From contig JAQGHJ010000819.1 of the NCBI GenBank assembly GCA_028288905.1, forward strand, positions 1-14,821: a stretch of DNA of 14,821 nucleotides. The letters run 5' to 3'. The DNA is from Phycisphaerales bacterium. GTDB taxonomy: Bacteria; Planctomycetota; Phycisphaerae; Tepidisphaerales; Tepidisphaeraceae. Each line of letters starts with the position of its first letter. Positions within the stretch are counted from its first letter, which is position 1. Positions 7,072 to 13,429 of the stretch are shown in pieces. The notes beneath the pieces are model-generated. The model had not been told where the DNA came from, did not search any database, and saw nothing but the letters and a program-made list of their open reading frames with translations. The position numbers and the translations under genes were made by a program.

Positions 7072-7737
7072 TCAGCGGTCTAGGAACCCCTTCACCGCGA
7101 CCTTCTTCACTTCGTATTTGTCCGTCCAGAGGGTGCTGCGGCGCTCCAAGTCCGTCAGCTCGAACGTGCAGAGGTACGAGCTGCTCCGCCGGCCGGCGTC
7201 CTCGCGGGTCAGGGAGTAAAACTGGGCCCAGAGACAGTAGCGCGGGTCGACCGCGTCGGGCGACGGGCCGAGCTGTCCCTCCAGCTCGGTCGCCCGGAGC
7301 CGGTAGAACGTTTCGCGGTTCACCACCCACGTGAACTGCCCGCGGGCCCGCTTCGTCAGCAGCGCACGCACCCGGGCGACGAACGCCTCGGCCTCGCCCC
7401 GCGGGAGCACCTCGCCGGTCATCCGGTTCTCGACCGGCTGGAGCACGACCCGGAGGGATCCTTCCTTCACGATCGCGGCCTGCACGTCCGGGTCGGCGAC
7501 GATGCTCGCCGCCATCTGGTCGGTCATCTGCTGCAGGTCGAGACTGTCGAGTGCCGTCCCGTGCCCAGATTGCACGGCCGACGTACAGCCAGGCAAAACC
7601 CCCAATACCACAGCCGCGCCGAGCGCGGACCGGGCGGCAGCGCCGAAGAGGGCGCGGCGCGAGGGCAGCGCAGAAATCCCTGGCAAATCTTGCCGCACAG
7701 AAGCCCCTGAAAGTCGTCGTTCGGGTTGCACGGACAT
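7072..7737 (-). CDS. LpoB-like lipoprotein, second copy
   Basis: From the ATG at 7737 this is a 221-residue protein. The signal peptide has a twin-arginine-like start (PSRRALFGAAA, 26-36) and a good lipobox VLPGC with Cys51. The mature part matches the peptidoglycan-synthase activator LpoB family: DLQQMTDQMAASIVADPDVQ (67-86), a helix ending in ALLTKRARGQFTWVVNRE, and a C-terminal STLWTDKYEVKKV strand. LpoB proteins are anchored in the outer membrane and reach through the periplasm to stimulate the bifunctional synthase PBP1b. Whether this copy does so is unknown. The frame is open to an ATG at 7806, but the extra 23 residues are His/Gly/Pro-rich from local repeats and do not look like a signal peptide. 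A possible promoter lies inside that stretch. Confidence 0.8.
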   Translation of the reverse strand: MSVQPERRLSGASVRQDLPGISALPSRRALFGAAARSALGAAVVLGVLPGCTSAVQSGHGTALDSLDLQQMTDQMAASIVADPDVQAAIVKEGSLRVVLQPVENRMTGEVLPRGEAEAFVARVRALLTKRARGQFTWVVNRETFYRLRATELEGQLGPSPDAVDPRYCLWAQFYSLTREDAGRRSSSYLCTFELTDLERRSTLWTDKYEVKKVAVKGFLDR

Positions 7738-7774
7738 GCACCCGTGCCCGTGTCCGAGCCGAGAGGCAGGCCAC

Positions 7775-7803
7775 GGTATAGGTCCGTGTCCGTGCCACCC
7801 GAA
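7775..7803 (-). promoter_or_regulatory. Possible promoter for the second LpoB-like gene
   Basis: On the minus strand, TTCGGG (7803-7798) and TATACC (7780-7775) are separated by 17 nt. The predicted start near 7768 gives a leader of about 30 nt to the ATG at 7737. The -35 match is weak. The leader also carries CGGACA/TGTCCG inverted arms (7731-7736, 7751-7756) and repeated CGTGTCCG-type motifs. Confidence 0.3.
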
Positions 7804-7842
7804 CATCCACTTATTCTTAGCGCTATCCGCCTCCGCCCGCCC

Positions 7843-8478
7843 TCAATCCCGCGCCACCTTCACCTCGTACGACCCGCTCCAGGCCGTGGTGCGGCGCTTG
7901 AGATCCTCGACGCTGAACTCCATCTGGTAGTAGATCGTGCCGCGACGGGGAAGGTCGCGGACGACGCCGGTCAGCGCGAAGTCCGGATTAACGGCCATCG
8001 GAGCCCCTCGCCCGCCGCCACCGCCCTGGCCGAACTCGTCCCGGCCGCCGCCCTCCAGCTCCTTGTCCCGCAGGTTGTAGAACTTGTCGCGGTTCGTGAT
8101 GAGCGTCACCCGCCCGCGGCCCTGTTTGGCGAGCCGGGCCTTGAGGGCCTGCAGGAAGATGTCGTAGTCAGTCATGAACTGGCGGTCGCGCGTCTTGTCG
8201 TCGATGTTCGTCACGACGACCGTCCACTGGTCCCGGCTGCGGTTGAGCTCGGGGTCGCTCAGCAGGTCGGCGGCCATCTGGTCGGCGGCTTGGTTGATGT
8301 CCTTGCTCTGGAGCCCGCGGTCCCGCCCGTCGAGGTCGTCGACGCTCGGCCGCTGCTGGCCCGACCGGTGCGGCTTGTCGTCGCTAGAGCACCCGGCCAG
8401 CCCGGCGACCAACCCGCCGGCCAACACCAGCGAGCCCGCGTTCCTAGCGGCGACCCGCCGCAGCATCTCGACGACCAT
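7843..8478 (-). CDS. LpoB-like lipoprotein, first copy
   Basis: This 211-residue protein has a short signal peptide with a clear lipobox GLAGC (Cys30), then a polar linker (31-55). The LpoB/CsgG-like domain follows: QSKDINQAADQMAADLLSDP (57-76), the beta strand QWTVVVTNIDDKT (84-96), YDIFLQALKARLAKQGRGRV (105-124), and the C-terminal strand RTTAWSGSYEVK (196-207), the usual LpoB ending. A Gly-rich insert (143-158) interrupts the domain. LpoB is an outer-membrane lipoprotein that activates a class A penicillin-binding protein. A consensus Shine-Dalgarno lies just upstream. It heads the minus-strand arm and is followed by a paralogue of similar size. I assign the family confidently and the partner enzyme not at all. 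Confidence 0.86.
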   Translation of the reverse strand: MVVEMLRRVAARNAGSLVLAGGLVAGLAGCSSDDKPHRSGQQRPSVDDLDGRDRGLQSKDINQAADQMAADLLSDPELNRSRDQWTVVVTNIDDKTRDRQFMTDYDIFLQALKARLAKQGRGRVTLITNRDKFYNLRDKELEGGGRDEFGQGGGGGRGAPMAVNPDFALTGVVRDLPRRGTIYYQMEFSVEDLKRRTTAWSGSYEVKVARD

Positions 8479-8482
8479 GAGT

Positions 8483-8489
8483 TCTCCTT
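8483..8489 (-). promoter_or_regulatory. Shine-Dalgarno of the first LpoB-like gene
   Basis: On the minus strand AAGGAGA lies 4 nt before the ATG at 8478. It is one of only two near-consensus ribosome sites in the window and fixes the start. Confidence 0.85.
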
Positions 8490-8545
8490 ACCGATTTCGA
8501 CCTTGAGGGAAGGCGGACGACCTCCCGATGCGTTCGACCCGATCA

Positions 8546-8563
8546 CCGCCGCCGCCGCCGCCG
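8546..8563 (+). repeat. CCG trinucleotide run (six units)
   Basis: Six tandem CCG units lie in the divergent spacer, about 70 nt upstream of the minus-strand LpoB-like start. Such a run can vary in copy number by slippage. Any effect on expression is inference. Confidence 0.7.
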
Positions 8564-8926
8564 CGGCCGCCTCACCACCATCGACACGCGAATGCGACCA
8601 ACAGTAGGGCCGGGCGGCTGGCCGAGGGAAACATATCGGGCGGGCCGGCCTGCTCCAACATCGGCCGGCGGGCGGCCCGGGTTTCCGGAGGTCCAACGGC
8701 TTCGTCCCGTCGCCGGCACGTCGGCAGGGCCTTCCCCGGGACGGCGGCGGGCCGTGCGGGCGGGCCGATCGCGGCCCATCCTTTGTCGGGTCGGCGTGTC
8801 TACAGTCGGACAGCGGCCGCGACGATGGTCACCGGCGTGGGACGACGATCCCCGCGCGGTACGATGGAGTCCGCCCGGCCCGGGGCAGCCCGCGACGACC
8901 ACCGTCGGCTGACGGCCGGCATTCGT

Positions 8927-8932
8927 GAGGAG
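8927..8932 (+). promoter_or_regulatory. Shine-Dalgarno supporting a GTG start
   Basis: GAGGAG lies 9 nt before GTG at 8942. The frame is open back to an ATG at 8528, but only the GTG start puts a normal lipoprotein signal at the N-terminus. Confidence 0.75.
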
Positions 8933-8941
8933 ACGACGCTC

Positions 8942-10147
8942 GTGTTCAAGAACGACATCCACCCCTTGCCGGCTGCCAAGCTGTTCGCGGCCGCCGCCGT
9001 CTCGCTCTTAGGACTGGCCGGCGGTTGCGCGACGTCCGAGGGGCCGCGACAGCGGCCGGGCCCGCGCATGCTGCCGGAGAGCCGGGTGGACCGCGCCGCC
9101 CCCACGCTCGAGTTCGCCAAGCCGCTGCCGGGGCCGGAGTCGGCCGAGCCACCGCCCCCGCCGTTCTACGACGCCCCGCTGGTGAACCAGCGGCCGCCGG
9201 AGCAGCGGGCGTTCGTCGACGCGTACAACGCCGTCCGCCGGCCCCGCTTAGCCGTGTTCGTCAACCGCACGCTGGCCGGCGAGGCGGAGCCGGTCGACGC
9301 CGTTGGCGAGCCGCCGGTAGACCGGTACGACCGCGAGGGCCGCCGCTCCCCGCCTACACCCGCCGTCCGCCCCGGCACGTACGACGAGGCCCAAGCCAAA
9401 CGGATCGACTACGCGACGATCGAGACCGTGCTCACCCAGTGGCTGGCCGCCGACGGGCAGACGACGATCGCCTCCCCTTCCGCAGTCCGCGAGCGGCTGA
9501 CCGCGGACGAGGTCCGCAAGCTGCAGGAGGGACGGACCCGCGAGCTCGGCGACCTGGTGAAAAACCTGAGCGCCGACGTGTTGGTCTACGTGCAGGCCCA
9601 GCCGACGCGGCAGACCGAGCAGGGACTGGAGATCCGGCTGAACGCGGAGGCGATCAACATCCAGGGCGGCGAACAGATCGCTCGCGCGACGGTGCTGATG
9701 CCCCCGCCGCTGGACACGGAAAAGGTGAACCGATTCACCAGGTTCGTCGGCCGGAAGCTGATGTCGGACATGACGATGTCCTGGTCCGGCCCCGGCCCGG
9801 ACCGCGACGCCTCGCCGCCGGCCGCTGGCCCGGGTCAACCCCCGCCGCCCGCGTCCCAGCCGGCCCCGGCCCCACAACCGCCAATTCCGCCGCCCTCGCC
9901 CGCCGTGCGACCCCCGGATGCCCCGCCTCCGCCGGCGGCGACACCGACCGTCCCAACGCCGGACCAGCCCAACGCCGCCCCTGGCGCGCCCGCGAGTCCC
10001 GCGGCCGCCCCGCCGGACGGCGTACCGCGCGAGAAGCCCTCAATGATGGACCGCCCGCAAACGGTCCCGGTCGGCCCCGGGGCGTCGGTGTCGAAGCCGG
10101 CGGACGACTACCCGCCGCCCCCGGCGTCGTCTAATCGCGGCGGATGA
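8942..10147 (+). CDS. Lipoprotein with LpoB/CsgG-like core and proline-rich tail
   Basis: From GTG 8942 this is 401 residues: a signal peptide (LPAAKLFAAAAVSLLGLAGG) with likely lipidation Cys29, a Pro-rich segment (about 60-85), a folded core (about 95-280), and a Pro/Ala-rich low-complexity tail (281-401). The core starts with a strand RPRLAVFVNRT (101-110), then YATIETVLTQWLAADGQTTI (157-176), ADVLVYVQAQPT (211-222), a strand pair to about 250, and a helix KVNRFTRFVGRKLMSDMTMSW. This order resembles LpoB and CsgG/FlgT-like surface lipoprotein domains, but I cannot name the family. It is divergent from two LpoB-like genes and 98 nt upstream of a YcfL-like gene, so a role with them in the envelope is likely. 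The core similarity is a judgement by eye. Confidence 0.72.
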   Translation: MFKNDIHPLPAAKLFAAAAVSLLGLAGGCATSEGPRQRPGPRMLPESRVDRAAPTLEFAKPLPGPESAEPPPPPFYDAPLVNQRPPEQRAFVDAYNAVRRPRLAVFVNRTLAGEAEPVDAVGEPPVDRYDREGRRSPPTPAVRPGTYDEAQAKRIDYATIETVLTQWLAADGQTTIASPSAVRERLTADEVRKLQEGRTRELGDLVKNLSADVLVYVQAQPTRQTEQGLEIRLNAEAINIQGGEQIARATVLMPPPLDTEKVNRFTRFVGRKLMSDMTMSWSGPGPDRDASPPAAGPGQPPPPASQPAPAPQPPIPPPSPAVRPPDAPPPPAATPTVPTPDQPNAAPGAPASPAAAPPDGVPREKPSMMDRPQTVPVGPGASVSKPADDYPPPPASSNRGG

Positions 10148-10245
10148 CGAGCGGCCGATATCGTGTATGTCCGAGCACTAGGCCGGACGGAATTCGCCCG
10201 TTCCCCGTGGCTCATCCCTCCAACAAACATCCCCGAGGACGTTCC

Positions 10246-10692
10246 ATGACCGCGACGGTGAAGTCAGCATTGGCGCACGCGGCGAAGCGGGTCGTAAGCC
10301 GCCGGTCGGCCCTGTCGGCGGCCTTGGCGGTGGCTGGCTTGAGCGGCTGCCAACAGGAGGCGCCGGTAACCGGCCGGGCCGAGACTTACGACTACCCGTG
10401 GCTGACCGTCGGGAGCACGGACCTGCGCGCGAACACCCGCGTCGGCGATGCCAAACGCACCCGCGACGAGAGCGGCATCCTGTACGTGTCCGTGCCTGTG
10501 CGGAACACGTCGGACAAGCAGCTGTACGTCGACTACCGCGTGACCTTCGTCGACCGCGACGGCCGGCAGCTGTCCGAGTATCGAAACACGTCCGCCATTC
10601 CGCCGTTCAGCATCCGCGACCTCCAGGCGAACAGCACGAGCCGCCAGGCGGACGCGTTCCGCGTGGAGCTGACCTACCCCCGCGTGAACTAG
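10246..10692 (+). CDS. YcfL-like (DUF1425) lipoprotein
   Basis: This 148-residue protein has a signal peptide with an SRR start (VVSRRSALSAALAVAGLSGC) and lipobox LSGC, Cys35. The mature domain (about 45-148) matches YcfL/DUF1425: ILYVSVPVRNTSDKQLYVDY (84-103), then RVTFVDRDGRQL, then a final strand ADAFRVELTYP. This is a small Ig-like beta-sandwich; its function is unknown. In E. coli ycfL is directly upstream of lpoB, and the present gene is in the same neighbourhood as three LpoB-like genes. GAGG at 10235-10238 lies 7 nt before ATG 10246. An in-frame ATG at 10144 overlaps the previous stop (ATGA), but it would bury the signal peptide behind 34 residues, so it is not chosen. Confidence 0.83.
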   Translation: MTATVKSALAHAAKRVVSRRSALSAALAVAGLSGCQQEAPVTGRAETYDYPWLTVGSTDLRANTRVGDAKRTRDESGILYVSVPVRNTSDKQLYVDYRVTFVDRDGRQLSEYRNTSAIPPFSIRDLQANSTSRQADAFRVELTYPRVN

Positions 10693-10727
10693 CCCGCCGC
10701 CCGATCCCATCTCGCGGTCAGACCGTC

Positions 10728-10755
10728 TTGAAAAGTCTGCGTGCGCCTTTATACT
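10728..10755 (+). promoter_or_regulatory. Sigma70-like promoter of tRNA-Tyr
   Basis: TTGAAA (10728-10733) and TATACT (10750-10755) are separated by 16 nt, close to the sigma70 consensus. Transcription would start near 10762, about 35 nt before the mature tRNA. It is the best promoter in the window, as expected for a stable RNA gene. It begins 35 nt after the stop of the YcfL-like gene. Confidence 0.8.
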
Positions 10756-10768
10756 CTGCGTCCCCATT

Positions 10769-10786
10769 CGCGGCTCCGAAGCCGCG
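10769..10786 (+). other. Hairpin in the tRNA 5' leader
   Basis: CGCGGCT (10769-10775) and AGCCGCG (10780-10786) pair perfectly over 7 bp with loop CCGA, ending 10 nt before the tRNA 5' end. It may help 5' processing or protect the precursor. The pairing is seen; the role is inference. Confidence 0.5.
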
Positions 10787-10796
10787 GTGTCGTATC

Positions 10797-10879
10797 GGGC
10801 GTGTACCCAAGTGGCCAACGGGGTCAGACTGTAAATCTGATGGCTTACGCCTTCGAAGGTTCGAATCCTTCCGCGCCCA
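10797..10879 (+). tRNA. tRNA-Tyr (anticodon GTA)
   Basis: This 83-nt gene folds as a class II tRNA. The acceptor GGGCGTG (10797-10803) pairs with CGCGCCC (10872-10878) with one G-T wobble, and A73 follows. The anticodon stem TCAGA/TCTGA closes a loop holding GTA at 10831-10833. A long variable arm contains GGC/GCC pairing, and the T arm is GAAGG, TTCGAAT, CCTTC (10855-10871). A GTA anticodon with a long variable arm is typical of bacterial tRNA-Tyr. The CCA end is not encoded, so it must be added by CCA transferase. It has its own promoter and terminator. Confidence 0.96.
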
Positions 10880-10891
10880 TTCGACCGAAAG

Positions 10892-10914
10892 CCCCGCATT
10901 TTGCGGGGTTTTCT
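10892..10914 (+). terminator. Rho-independent terminator of tRNA-Tyr
   Basis: CCCCGCA (10892-10898) and TGCGGGG (10902-10908) form a 7-bp stem with a TTT loop, followed by TTTTCTC. A-residues before the stem can extend the pairing with the T-run. It begins 12 nt after the mature tRNA 3' end. Confidence 0.9.
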
Positions 10915-11049
10915 CATTTCGGGCCCTACTTAACCACTCAAGATCGCCCGTTTCTGCCCCGGGGCGCTACCGCAAGGTGGTGCAGTTCACGCACAAATGT
11001 ACCCCTCGTACGCTCGACTTCACGCCCCATTTCGCTTCCCCACCTGCGC

Positions 11050-11475
11050 GACGGCGGACTGGTATGGGCGATGGGATCAGCCCAGAGTTCCTGCCGCACG
11101 TGTTCGACCGGTTCCGGCAGCAGGACGCCCGCACCACCCGCCGGCGCTCGGGCCTGGGGCTGGGCCTGTCAATCGTCCGGCAGTTGGTCGAGTTCCACGG
11201 AGGGGGTGCGGGTCGAGAGCGGCGGGCTGCTGGGCCTCGGCACGACGCTCACCTTCACGATCCGGTCGCGGCCGCCCACCCGGAGGCGGTGGCGGTCGAC
11301 GGGCACCCGGGCGGCGCGGGGGACGTGAGGGCCGCGCCGCAGGACCCGTCGCTCAAGATCAGCGGCGTCCGGATGCTCGGGGTGAACGATGAGCCGGACG
11401 CCCCAACGGTGGCCGCGTTTTCTGGGTCAGTGCGCGCCGGTGGTGACGAAGGCCGTGTCGGCGGCCGAGGCCTAG
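11050..11475 (+). pseudogene. Degraded C-terminal remnant of a hybrid histidine kinase
   Basis: The fragment carries the end of an ATPase domain and the start of a receiver domain, spread over two frames. Frame one gives GDGISPEFLPHVFDRFRQ, then SGLGLGLSIVRQLVEFHGG (G2 box), ending near 11204. After the G-run at 11202-11206 the frame shifts to GVRVESGG, then LGTTLTFTI. It returns to the first frame for LKISGVRMLGVNDEPDAPTV (11352-11411), a receiver beta1 whose acidic pair reads ND. After the T-run at 11418-11421 it shifts again to PVVTKAVSAAEA and stops at 11473-11475. The sensor, His box, N box and most of the receiver are missing, and the G1 box is altered. It is not a duplicate of the adjacent kinase, whose equivalent motifs differ. 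Confidence 0.82.
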
Positions 11476-11501
11476 GAGGATGAGCGCCGCTTCGCTGCGG
11501 C

Positions 11502-13070
11502 CTAACCCGCTAGCGGCGCGACCGCCTCCCGCAGCGTTTGAAGGTTGATCGGCTTGGTCAGGTGCTGCTCGAACCCCGCCTCCTGGCTCCGCCGCAAGTC
11601 GTCGTCCTGGCCGAACCCGCTCAGGGCAATCCCGCGGATGTTCTGGCGTCCGCGGACGTGCCGCATCACGTCGTGGCCGCTCCCGTCCGGCAGGCCGATG
11701 TCGCTCAGCAGCAGGTCGAACGCCTGCCCGTCGGCCAGCGCCACCGCCTCGCGGACCGTCCCCGCCGCGGTCACGTCGAACCCGAAGCTCCGCAGCATCA
11801 GGCCCAGCATTTTCCGGGTGTCGTCGTGATCCTCGACCACCAGCACGCGGAGCCGCTTCGTGGCATCGGCCGCCGCCGCCGGCACGGCTGGCATCGCCGG
11901 CGAAGCAGCCTGCCGGGCGGCGTCCCGCTCGACGGTCCCTACCCGGAGCGCGAACGTCGCCCCCTTGCCGGCCCCGTCGCTGGCCGCGGCGATGCTCCCG
12001 CCGTGCATCTCGACGAGCGACCGGACGATGGACAGGCCGAGCCCCAGCCCGCCGAACTTCCGCGTCACCGTTCGCTCGCCCTGCTCGAACGGCCGGAACA
12101 GCCGCGGCAACACGTCCGGTTCGATCCCGGCCCCGCTGTCCGAGACCTCGATCTTCAAGCTACGCCCCGCCTCGTTGGCCGTGCGGACGGTGATCGTGCC
12201 CTCCTCCGGCGTGAACTTGACGGCGTTGGTCAGCAGGTTGAGCAGCACCTGCTGGAACCGGCCCGGGTCAGCCCACACCTGGTGGTCCTTGGCCCGGAGG
12301 GCGAGCGTCACCGCCAGCCCTTTGGCGTCGACGTCGCTCTGTAGCATGCCCACGACGTTCCGCACGGCCGCGTGGGCATCCACCTCCTCGAACTGGAGCC
12401 GCACCTTGCCGCGGGCGATACGGGTCACGTCCAACAGGTCGTCCACGAGCCGGGCCTCGGTCTCGATGTTCCGGCGGATCATCCCTACGTGCCCGGCGAG
12501 TTCCGCCGCGGGCAGGTCCGGGGTCTCCTGGATCAGGCTGACCGCTGCCAGGACGGGGGTGAGTGGGGTCCGCAGCTCGTGCGACAGGACGCTCAGGAAG
12601 TGGTCCTTCGCCTTGTTCGCGGACTCGGCGGCGTCCCGCGCGGCCCGCAGGTCACGCTCGGCCTGCTTCCGGCCGGTGATGTCGCGGGCGATCTTCGAGG
12701 CCCCGACGATCTTCCCGGTCGCGTCCCGCACGGGGGAGATGGTGACGGACACGTCCACGAGTCGCCCGTCCTTGGTCACCCGAACGGTCTCGAAGTGGTC
12801 CACCCGCTCGCCCCGGTGAAGCCGGGCGAGGATCTGCGGCTCCTCGTTTAGCCGTTCCGGCGGGAACAGGACCGAGATCGGGCGGCCGACCATCTCGGCG
12901 GCGGTGTAGCCGAAGATGCGCTGAGCCCCCTTGTTCCAACTGGTGACGACGCCGGTCAGCGTCTTGGAGACGATCGCGTCGTCCGACGACTCGACGATGG
13001 CGGCCAGGCGTGCCTGCGCCTCGCCCTGCTCCTGCAACGGCTGCCGGCCCTCTTGGGACGGTTGGGTCAT
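11502..13070 (-). CDS. Cytosolic PAS hybrid sensor histidine kinase with receiver domain
   Basis: This 522-residue protein has an N-terminal PAS domain (about 20-138, SSDDAIVSKTLTGVVTSWNK and a PAC end VGASKIARDITGRK), then a His-kinase dimerisation domain with phospho-acceptor His164 in SHELRTPL. The ATPase domain has the N box NLLTNAVKFT (Asn282), G1 DSGAGI (311-316) and G2 GGLGLGLSIV (340-349). An Ala/Pro linker (385-403) leads to a receiver domain with acidic residues Glu413/Asp414, phospho-acceptor Asp457 (LLLSDIGLPDGSG) and Lys506 (LTKPI). All key residues are present. No membrane segment or signal peptide is visible, so it senses an internal cue. There is no output domain or partner regulator nearby. 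ATG 13070 is chosen; an upstream in-frame ATG at 13229 would add a basic, non-conserved stretch. It is divergent from nhaA. Confidence 0.92.
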   Translation of the reverse strand: MTQPSQEGRQPLQEQGEAQARLAAIVESSDDAIVSKTLTGVVTSWNKGAQRIFGYTAAEMVGRPISVLFPPERLNEEPQILARLHRGERVDHFETVRVTKDGRLVDVSVTISPVRDATGKIVGASKIARDITGRKQAERDLRAARDAAESANKAKDHFLSVLSHELRTPLTPVLAAVSLIQETPDLPAAELAGHVGMIRRNIETEARLVDDLLDVTRIARGKVRLQFEEVDAHAAVRNVVGMLQSDVDAKGLAVTLALRAKDHQVWADPGRFQQVLLNLLTNAVKFTPEEGTITVRTANEAGRSLKIEVSDSGAGIEPDVLPRLFRPFEQGERTVTRKFGGLGLGLSIVRSLVEMHGGSIAAASDGAGKGATFALRVGTVERDAARQAASPAMPAVPAAAADATKRLRVLVVEDHDDTRKMLGLMLRSFGFDVTAAGTVREAVALADGQAFDLLLSDIGLPDGSGHDVMRHVRGRQNIRGIALSGFGQDDDLRRSQEAGFEQHLTKPINLQTLREAVAPLAG

Positions 13071-13429
13071 AGCTGCTCGCCTGTACTGCCGGCGCCGTCG
13101 CGACTCGGGCGTACGAATTCGCCGACGCGGGAGGTGTCCGGTCGGGGTCGCTTTCGCCGGCGGCGACAGCTTACGGAAGATGCGCAGAAAGCGAAGGCGT
13201 GAAACGGGTGATTGCTGCGGCGGGGACATGAACGGCCACGCCCGTCGTCAGATCTGCCGCCCAGGGCCCGTAAAGCAGGATTTTAAAGCGACCCCAACTA
13301 CAGAGCGTGGCGTCCGGCGGGTGCCGTGGCCGGGCTTGGCCGACGGCGGGCGGATCGCGGCGGCATCTCCCCCAGGCGACGTGGGCGGGGGTGCTGTCGG
13401 CTGCCCGGTCGGGGCGTATCCTCGGGGGC
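13071..13429. promoter_or_regulatory. Divergent spacer between histidine kinase and nhaA
   Basis: This stretch of 359 nt must contain the promoters of both genes. A short AT-richer patch, TTTTAAAG near 13281-13288, stands out and gives TAAAAT on the minus strand, but no good -35 box pairs with it. I see no RNA gene, repeat or known riboswitch. Open frames on both strands here have unlike composition and are taken as chance. Confidence 0.35.
13394..13422 (+). promoter_or_regulatory. Possible promoter for leaderless nhaA mRNA
   Basis: TATCCT (13417-13422) ends 7 nt before the ATG at 13430, with a weak -35 candidate CTGTCG (13394-13399) 17 nt upstream. Initiation would fall at or near the start codon. 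Only a G-run, no true Shine-Dalgarno, precedes the ATG. This is inference from spacing. Confidence 0.3.

Larger units (their letters stand above)
8490..8941. promoter_or_regulatory. Divergent intergenic region of the lipoprotein cluster
   Basis: About 450 nt separate the minus-strand LpoB-like gene from the plus-strand lipoprotein, so both arms must start here. It holds a CCG triplet run and many GGCC/CCGG palindromes. TACGAT at 8860-8865 resembles a -10 box for the plus-strand gene, in the context GCGCGGTA also seen before the dehydrogenase at 4322, but no -35 is visible. A reading frame runs through much of this stretch in phase with the downstream gene. Its Arg/Pro/His-rich composition and lack of signal suggest it is not translated. 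No RNA gene or known riboswitch is recognised. Confidence 0.45.

Noticed and set aside
7738..7806. N-terminal extension of the second LpoB-like protein from ATG 7806
   Set aside because: The 23 added residues are His/Gly/Pro-rich from local DNA repeats, lack a Shine-Dalgarno and would displace the signal peptide. A possible promoter lies within them.
6986..7810. Upstream extension of the COG3014 frame through the second LpoB-like gene
   Set aside because: The extension is a shadow of the LpoB-like gene in another frame. A signal peptide and lipobox begin only after the ATG at 6985.
8528..8941. N-terminal extension of the 401-residue lipoprotein to ATG 8528
   Set aside because: It would place 138 low-complexity residues before the signal peptide. 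GAGGAG and the GTG at 8942 give a normal lipoprotein.
10144..10245. ATGA stop/start overlap suggesting the YcfL-like gene starts at 10144
   Set aside because: The signal peptide would then begin after 34 residues. ATG 10246 has its own GAGG at good spacing.
11484..11519. GCGCCGCT/AGCGGCGC inverted arms as a terminator for the histidine kinase
   Set aside because: The loop is 20 nt, there is no T-run, and one arm lies within the last codons of the kinase gene.
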